Part shown: in pieces, positions 4,813 through 8,909 of the stretch | Numbering within the stretch: position 1 is the first letter of the stretch | Layout of the letters: the number at the start of each line of letters is the position of its first letter | NCBI GenBank assembly: GCA_003174035.1 | Contig: PRDV01000054.1 | Span: forward strand, 1-8,909 | Source: Candidatus Babelota bacterium | GTDB lineage: Bacteria; Babelota; Babeliae; Babelales; Babelaceae | Reading direction: 5' to 3' | DNA: 8,909 bases | Program-made: the position numbers and the translations under genes | Notes under the pieces: model-generated | Databases searched by the model: none | What the model was told of the DNA's origin: nothing | Seen by the model: the letters and a program-made list of their open reading frames with translations, nothing else

Positions 4813-5818
4813 GAGTAAGCTATTTTCCGAACTCACGAGTGCCGAACTTAAAAAGCTCAAAAAAAAGGCGCAGCCGATGTTTGTGCCGGTCATGCTTGCA
4901 ACGCTTACCAAAAGTTATTTTAATGATCCGGAGTGGATTTTTGAACAGAAGTTTGACGGTGAGCGATGCCTCGCGGTGAAAAAAAAGGGTAACGTCTCTT
5001 TGATGTCTCGTAATGAGAAGAGTATGAATGCGGAATATCCCGAATTAGTCAAAGCACTGCAAGAACAGAAGGCAGATAATTTTATCATTGATGGCGAAAT
5101 CGTTGCACTTGAGCATGGCCTTTCAAGTTTTCAATTGTTACAATCAAGAATCAATCTCAAACAAAGTGAATCAATCACGCAGAAAGAGCAGGAAATTCCT
5201 GTTAGTTACCGCATATTCGATGTACTCTATGCTGATGGCTATGATGTACAAGCATTACCGTTGCTTGCTAGAAAATCTATTCTTGAAAAACTCATAACCT
5301 ATACCGATGTATTACTCTATAGTGGCTATGAATCGACTGAGGGTTTGAAGCTCTTTAAAAAAGCATGTGCATCGCATTGGGAGGGGCTCATAGCCAAAAA
5401 AAAGGAGAGTCCTTATCTAGAAAAGCGTTCTGGTTTTTGGCTCAAGTTCAAATGCAGCATTGGCCAAGAGCTCGTGATAGGGGGATTTACTGATCCGCAG
5501 CGATCTCGTACGGACTTTGGCGCATTGTTAGTTGGCTATTATGAAAAGGGCATATTCACTTTTGCAGGCAAGGTAGGGACTGGCTATAGTCAAGAAACTC
5601 TTGCCATGCTGGGCAAAAAAATGCGCAAGCTTGAAATCAGTGCGTGCCCGTTTCAAGAGTATGATGGCCCCATGAAAGGTGTCCATTGGATAAAGCCTGA
5701 GCTTGTGGCCGAATTCCAGTTCGCTAATTGGACCAAGGCGGGGAGATTGCGGGTAGGCCGTTATAAAGGTTTGCGCGAAGATAAAGATGCCAAGGACGTT
5801 GTACGAGAAGTTCCTTGA
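4805..5818 (+). CDS. ATP-dependent DNA ligase (stand-alone LigD-type ligase domain)
   Basis: This 337-residue enzyme joins DNA nicks through a ligase-AMP intermediate. Adenylation motif I is E-Q-K-F-D-G-E-R (47-54), with Lys49 as the AMP-accepting lysine. Further motifs are S-R-N (68-70), I-D-G-E-I-V-A (95-101), R-I-F-D-V-L-Y (136-142), E-G-L-I-A-K-K (193-199) and W-L-K-F-K (212-216). The OB-fold part has G-K-V-G-T-G-Y (255-261) and the LigD-like ending G-L-R-E-D-K-D (322-328). The polymerase and nuclease domains of full LigD are absent, and the gene has normal ends, so it is a stand-alone ligase. It starts within the end of the PEBP gene (ATGATTAA overlap) with no good ribosome site, so translation is probably coupled. 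No ku gene is in the window, which leaves end joining versus another repair role open. Confidence 0.95.
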   Translation: MIKSKLFSELTSAELKKLKKKAQPMFVPVMLATLTKSYFNDPEWIFEQKFDGERCLAVKKKGNVSLMSRNEKSMNAEYPELVKALQEQKADNFIIDGEIVALEHGLSSFQLLQSRINLKQSESITQKEQEIPVSYRIFDVLYADGYDVQALPLLARKSILEKLITYTDVLLYSGYESTEGLKLFKKACASHWEGLIAKKKESPYLEKRSGFWLKFKCSIGQELVIGGFTDPQRSRTDFGALLVGYYEKGIFTFAGKVGTGYSQETLAMLGKKMRKLEISACPFQEYDGPMKGVHWIKPELVAEFQFANWTKAGRLRVGRYKGLREDKDAKDVVREVP

Positions 5819-5821
5819 TAG

Positions 5822-6826
5822 CTACAGGCGGCGAGTTAGCTGTTTATGCAATGCAATGAAGGTGAGTGTAAGAGTCACAAGAATAACACCACCCCTTAGA
5901 TAAAGACTTGGATATGAATAGAGATAATCTTCGAGTCGAGGAAATAGACGAACTAGGGTACGTGTTTGGGTAGCCATAATAAATATCGGCGCCCATGTTA
6001 TAACTCCTCGTGAAGTAAATCCATCATATAAGCGCTGTAAGAGACCGGGACCTTCTGGAATCCGAGCTTCTGCGGCAGAAAGCAGAAGAAGTGTATTAAC
6101 ATCTTTTGTTAAGTTTTGCGTTTTTAATCCTGAAAATTGCAGATGTTCGTACGTAAATGCTGCTTTACAGGTGGGGCAGCAATGTGCATTTTTTTTATCC
6201 CAAGTAGATACACACGATAGGTGAAAACGATGGGAACAGGGTAATAATACTACTGCATCATTTTGATTAAGCCGCTTTGAACAACTCAAACAGGTGGAAG
6301 TAGTAGATGTTTGTTGAGTGATGACATCTTTAAGCTTAGTCAAAGCGCACAATAACGAGAGAAATTGCTCACTATTTTCAATTTTTAGTGTGTCTTCTAT
6401 GGTAAAAATGTTATTTTCTTTTTTTAATCTTTGCGATGCAGTATAAGAACAAATCGTGGTCAGAGCCTCTTCCCATTGAGCAGCGTTTATACCATATATG
6501 GTAAATACTGTTTGCTTCAATTTGATATGTTTCGGCCACCCATCACGATGGTCGATTTTTTCTATCATATGATCAAGAGTCTGTTGAGTATCAGCGAGCG
6601 TTTCTAAGAACGGCATAGCCTGCTCTGCTTTATCATGAAGGAGCTTCAGAAAGGAGTGCAATTCTGATTCATTACTTGCCAGTTGTGTTAGGCAATCCAG
6701 CAATGGATTTTCATCAAAAACTTTCTGAGCAGTTTTTTCCATAGCATTAAGGGATACCATAAGCAAAAATGCACTACAATATGCTCCTTGTTTAAAGTTC
6801 CTGAAGGCGCAATTTCCCGTCATCAT
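5822..6826 (-). CDS. exported RING-H2 finger protein with C-terminal membrane anchor
   Basis: A 334-residue protein with an N-terminal signal sequence (basic start, hydrophobic residues about 15-28, likely cleavage at S-L-N-A|M-E), a helical middle, a RING-H2 finger and a transmembrane segment at about 311-326 ending in basic residues. The zinc ligands are C179-x2-C182, C197-x-H199-x2-H202-x2-C205 and C217-x2-C220, the order expected of RING-H2 E3 ubiquitin ligases. Ubiquitin pathways are eukaryotic, so a host-directed effector is the natural inference, but activity is not shown. It is a paralogue of the gene upstream: both have W-P-K followed by L-K-x-T-x-F in the middle region. The ATG at 6826 has AGGA 6 nt upstream, lying inside the upstream gene, which it overlaps by 35 bp. 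Its stop is only 3 bp from the stop of the convergent ligase gene. Confidence 0.85.
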   Translation of the reverse strand: MMTGNCAFRNFKQGAYCSAFLLMVSLNAMEKTAQKVFDENPLLDCLTQLASNESELHSFLKLLHDKAEQAMPFLETLADTQQTLDHMIEKIDHRDGWPKHIKLKQTVFTIYGINAAQWEEALTTICSYTASQRLKKENNIFTIEDTLKIENSEQFLSLLCALTKLKDVITQQTSTTSTCLSCSKRLNQNDAVVLLPCSHRFHLSCVSTWDKKNAHCCPTCKAAFTYEHLQFSGLKTQNLTKDVNTLLLLSAAEARIPEGPGLLQRLYDGFTSRGVITWAPIFIMATQTRTLVRLFPRLEDYLYSYPSLYLRGGVILVTLTLTFIALHKQLTRRL

Positions 6827-7775
6827 TGATTATCCTAAACGGCTTAAAAAAGAGTACATACATATTATATGCGGTCAAATACAAGAAAAGACATATGCTC
6901 ACCCCAGCTATTGAATATTTTAAGAGAGTTACGCCATCTAGTCTGCTACAAAATCCGGGTTTTACGCCTACTCTGCTGAGCCGATGAAGCGCTTTTATCT
7001 CAGAGATGGTTGGTTTCCTTTCTGAGCACTCAATGTCATAACTGCGGTAATCAAAAGCCTTTCCACAGACTGCGCAGGTAATGCGCCCATGCGCTATCAT
7101 GCTATCAAGACAATTAAGGTGATAAAGATGCTTACAGGAAAGGCGAACGCAAACATCAGGATTTATGGCTTCTTGATCAATAGTAATCTTTTTTCCTGCC
7201 TCACTAGGCTCAAAACACATCGGACAAGGATAAACATCTTCATTTTCGAGTGTGACATGCGGCCTTAATGTGGCAAGAAGGGCTAAAAACTTTATTAAGT
7301 CACGCGAGTTGCCAATTTTATACACAGGCATAAGTGAAAATGCATAATTTCTCGCAGATTCGCCCACTTTTCGACAAGAGTATTCTTCCTTCTCTTCGAA
7401 CTGTTTTAAGAGCTTTAAGACGTTAGCAATCTGCGCTTGTTCCTCTTTTGGCGCGTAAAAAGTGGTATGTTTGAGCGAGAAAAATTTCGGCCATGTCTTT
7501 GTATCAGTTTGATTCTCAGTCATAAAATCTATGAGCTGCTGGCCTTGCAGATACGGTTCTAACGTTGGCTGTTGATCGCTAAATACAGTTATAGTGCGTA
7601 GGATCTCATCCAAAGAATTTTTGTCATGAAGCATGTCGAGCAGCTGTGACTCAAAAACATCCTTTACGCTCTGAGCTTTTTGTTTCTCAAGTTCCATAGC
7701 ACTTGTCTGTGATGCAGTTAATAACGCTAACGATAATCGCAATAATCCTTGAAAGATCCATAATACCATAGACAT
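6792..7775 (-). CDS. exported RING-H2-like finger protein with C-terminal membrane anchor
   Basis: A 327-residue paralogue of the following gene. The start at 7775 is chosen because AGGAG lies 6 nt upstream and because it places a signal peptide at the N terminus (hydrophobic residues about 4-22, likely cleavage at Q-T-S-A|M-E). The open frame runs on upstream to 7886, but that extension lacks a ribosome site and would bury the signal. The zinc ligands are C184-x2-C187, C214-x-H216-x2-H219-x2-C222 and C234-x2-C237, a RING-H2 order. A transmembrane segment lies at about 286-308, followed by a basic tail. The shared middle motif is T-W-P-K at 94-97, then L-K-H-T-T-F at 101-106. It is the first gene of a two-gene operon. 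Membrane topology would place the finger outside the cytoplasm. Function as a ubiquitin ligase in a host is inferred only. Confidence 0.85.
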   Translation of the reverse strand: MSMVLWIFQGLLRLSLALLTASQTSAMELEKQKAQSVKDVFESQLLDMLHDKNSLDEILRTITVFSDQQPTLEPYLQGQQLIDFMTENQTDTKTWPKFFSLKHTTFYAPKEEQAQIANVLKLLKQFEEKEEYSCRKVGESARNYAFSLMPVYKIGNSRDLIKFLALLATLRPHVTLENEDVYPCPMCFEPSEAGKKITIDQEAINPDVCVRLSCKHLYHLNCLDSMIAHGRITCAVCGKAFDYRSYDIECSERKPTISEIKALHRLSRVGVKPGFCSRLDGVTLLKYSIAGVSICLFLYLTAYNMYVLFFKPFRIINDDGKLRLQEL

Positions 7776-7923
7776 AAAATGCTCCTCTCTACTCAAGAAC
7801 ATACCATAGCTATTTTTTTTGAACAGAATGAAGAGATTTCTCGTGTTCATATATCTAGAAACAGAATACCGACTTGTTTTTTGCAAAACTCCCTGTAGGC
7901 TAGATGCTAATCAAGGAGATGGT

Positions 7924-8271
7924 ATGCTTGTAGTAAAAAGAGTATATGAGCCGGCGGAAAAAGAAGACGGTTATCGTATTTTAGTAGATCGCTTATGGCC
8001 GCGAGGGCTTACCAAGGCAAAAGTTGCAGCTGATGAATGGCTGAAAGATGTTGCCCCCAGTACCGAATTAAGAAAGTGGTATGGTCACGATCCTGAGAAA
8101 TGGAAAGAATTCCAGAGGCGCTATACTGAAGAACTTAAAGATAAGAAGGAATTGCTCAAAGCGATTAAGAACAGAGCTCATAAAGAAAAAGTAACGCTTC
8201 TTTTTGGAGCAAAAGATGAAGGGCATAATGAGGCAATTGTTTTGAGAGATTACATCACAAAACATTTCTGA
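7924..8271 (+). CDS. DUF488 family protein (YeaO-like)
   Basis: A 115-residue cytoplasmic protein matching the short YeaO-like branch of DUF488. Conserved parts are D-G-Y-R-I-L-V-D-R-L-W-P-R-G-L (15-29), W-Y-G-H-D-P (52-57) with W60 and F63 downstream, and V-T-L-L-F-G-A-K-D (90-98) then H-N-E-A-I-V-L-R-D-Y (101-110). The family has no firmly established function. The ATG at 7924 has AAGGAGA 4 nt upstream and starts exactly where the family begins. The frame is open further upstream to 7819, but that stretch does not resemble the family. It is divergent from the RING operon across 148 bp. No convincing promoter or terminator was found, and the next gene starts 45 bp later on the same strand, so cotranscription is possible. 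Confidence 0.93.
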   Translation: MLVVKRVYEPAEKEDGYRILVDRLWPRGLTKAKVAADEWLKDVAPSTELRKWYGHDPEKWKEFQRRYTEELKDKKELLKAIKNRAHKEKVTLLFGAKDEGHNEAIVLRDYITKHF

Positions 8272-8316
8272 TGCGGGACTTTAGATTTCAATTTTTTTTT
8301 GATCAATGAGGAAGTT

Positions 8317-8909
8317 ATGAACGTATTTTATTTTTTACCTTGTGTACTATTCGTAGCATCTATTCAAGCCATGGAAAAGCAGCAAGAGATGATAAATCTA
8401 AAAGAACTTGTCGGCTTTGAGGCATGTAAGGTAACACCCACTCATTTTGGTTTACGGGCTGCTGATGCTACGTACATTCGAGCGTTGAGGAATTTGTGCC
8501 AAGCTCTTTACTACAATCATGTCTGGATTACCACGAGTAAACAAAAGCATTTTGGTATCGAAGTGCAAGAAGTTGATGTGCCCGATAGATCGGAAACTGT
8601 GGAACCTGAAACAGTAAAAGCTCCCAAAAAAATTATGGAATGTTTCATTCGCGAAGACGAAAAGATGGCGATTGACGCTGTTTTAAGCCTCGAATCTCTC
8701 AAAACGTATACTTTTTCAAAAGAGCTTGAAAGTTTGCTTACTGTTTTAAGAGGGTTGTTTGAAACCAACCAAATCATTGCGTTTAATTTAAAAGGAGGAG
8801 ATACTCCCAATTTCTGGCAGATGGTTAATGTAAAAGCCTTATTAGAAGAAGCTTATAAAATAATCAATATACCGGGCTTTTATAAGGAATTGCGCCATCA
8901 GTTAAGCAG
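8317..8909 (+). CDS. exported protein of unknown function (3' truncated)
   Basis: The frame is open from ATG 8317 to the right edge, giving 197 visible residues. GAGGAA lies 3 nt upstream of the ATG. Residues 1-18 form a clear signal peptide (M-N-V-F-Y-F-L-P-C-V-L-F-V-A-S-I-Q-A), probably cleaved before M-E-K, the same Ala|Met-Glu junction seen in the two RING proteins. The rest is probably soluble and helical, with an acidic, Pro/Glu/Val-rich linker near residues 88-105. No RING cysteine pattern or other domain is recognisable in the visible part, though the C terminus is missing and could hold one. The shared signal type suggests that it belongs to the same family of exported proteins. It follows the DUF488 gene at 45 bp on the same strand. 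Confidence 0.8.
   Translation, partial: MNVFYFLPCVLFVASIQAMEKQQEMINLKELVGFEACKVTPTHFGLRAADATYIRALRNLCQALYYNHVWITTSKQKHFGIEVQEVDVPDRSETVEPETVKAPKKIMECFIREDEKMAIDAVLSLESLKTYTFSKELESLLTVLRGLFETNQIIAFNLKGGDTPNFWQMVNVKALLEEAYKIINIPGFYKELRHQLS

Noticed and set aside
7776..7886. N-terminal extension of the first RING protein to 7886
   Set aside because: AGGAG 6 nt before the ATG at 7775 and the signal peptide starting there fix the start; the extension has no SD.
7819..7923. N-terminal extension of the DUF488 protein to 7819
   Set aside because: The family match begins at Met 7924, which has a strong SD. The upstream part is the divergent promoter region.
7776..7923. Promoters for the RING operon and the DUF488 gene
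   Set aside because: Several AT-rich hexamers are present, but no -35/-10 pair with acceptable match and spacing could be defended on either strand.
1..8909. CRISPR arrays, tRNA or rRNA genes, insertion sequences, integrase sites
   Set aside because: No regularly spaced direct repeats, no tRNA cloverleaf or rRNA-like stretch and no transposase-like ORF were seen on either strand.

Overview
The window looks like bacterial DNA from a host-associated lineage. Genes have clear Shine-Dalgarno sites, TGA is used as a stop (the ligase and DUF488 genes), and base composition is moderately AT-rich. Two exported proteins carry eukaryote-style RING-H2 fingers, and three exported proteins have signal peptides ending at Ala|Met-Glu. 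This set fits an intracellular or protist-associated bacterium. Candidatus Dependentiae (TM6) is my best guess, but no marker gene in the window proves it.

Layout. Bases 2-802 (+) are the 3' part of a secreted BNR/Asp-box (sialidase-like propeller) protein, closed by a strong hairpin terminator. A convergent gene at 898-1617 (-) encodes an exported or membrane protein with a coiled coil. Bases 1708-3236 (-) hold a two-gene ABC exporter operon of DrrAB/NodIJ type. Its leader (3237-3420) has a near-consensus promoter, an 8-codon leader ORF (MKIIFVIF) behind a perfect Shine-Dalgarno site, and an intrinsic terminator just before the ATPase gene. This is the layout of drug-inducible attenuators, and the peptide contains the IFVI residues known from the ErmC leader. 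A second promoter overlaps the first and points the other way, to a small unknown gene (3453-3805, +) whose reading frame is broken near short simple repeats.

Bases 3970-5818 carry chaB (-), then a PEBP/YbhB-like gene (+) overlapping a stand-alone LigD-type ATP-dependent DNA ligase gene. Facing the ligase, with only 3 bp between stop codons, are two overlapping paralogous genes (7775 to 5822, -). Each encodes a protein with a signal peptide, a helical middle, a RING-H2 finger and a transmembrane segment near the C terminus. A DUF488/YeaO-like gene (7924-8271, +) and the start of another exported protein of unknown function (8317-8909, +) end the window.

How the parts may work together. The ABC exporter with its leader looks like a self-contained, possibly antibiotic-inducible efflux unit. 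The RING pair and the last gene look like exported, possibly host-directed proteins. The chaB/PEBP/ligase/DUF488 genes are housekeeping or stress accessory genes. No tRNA, rRNA, CRISPR array, transposase or replication origin was seen.
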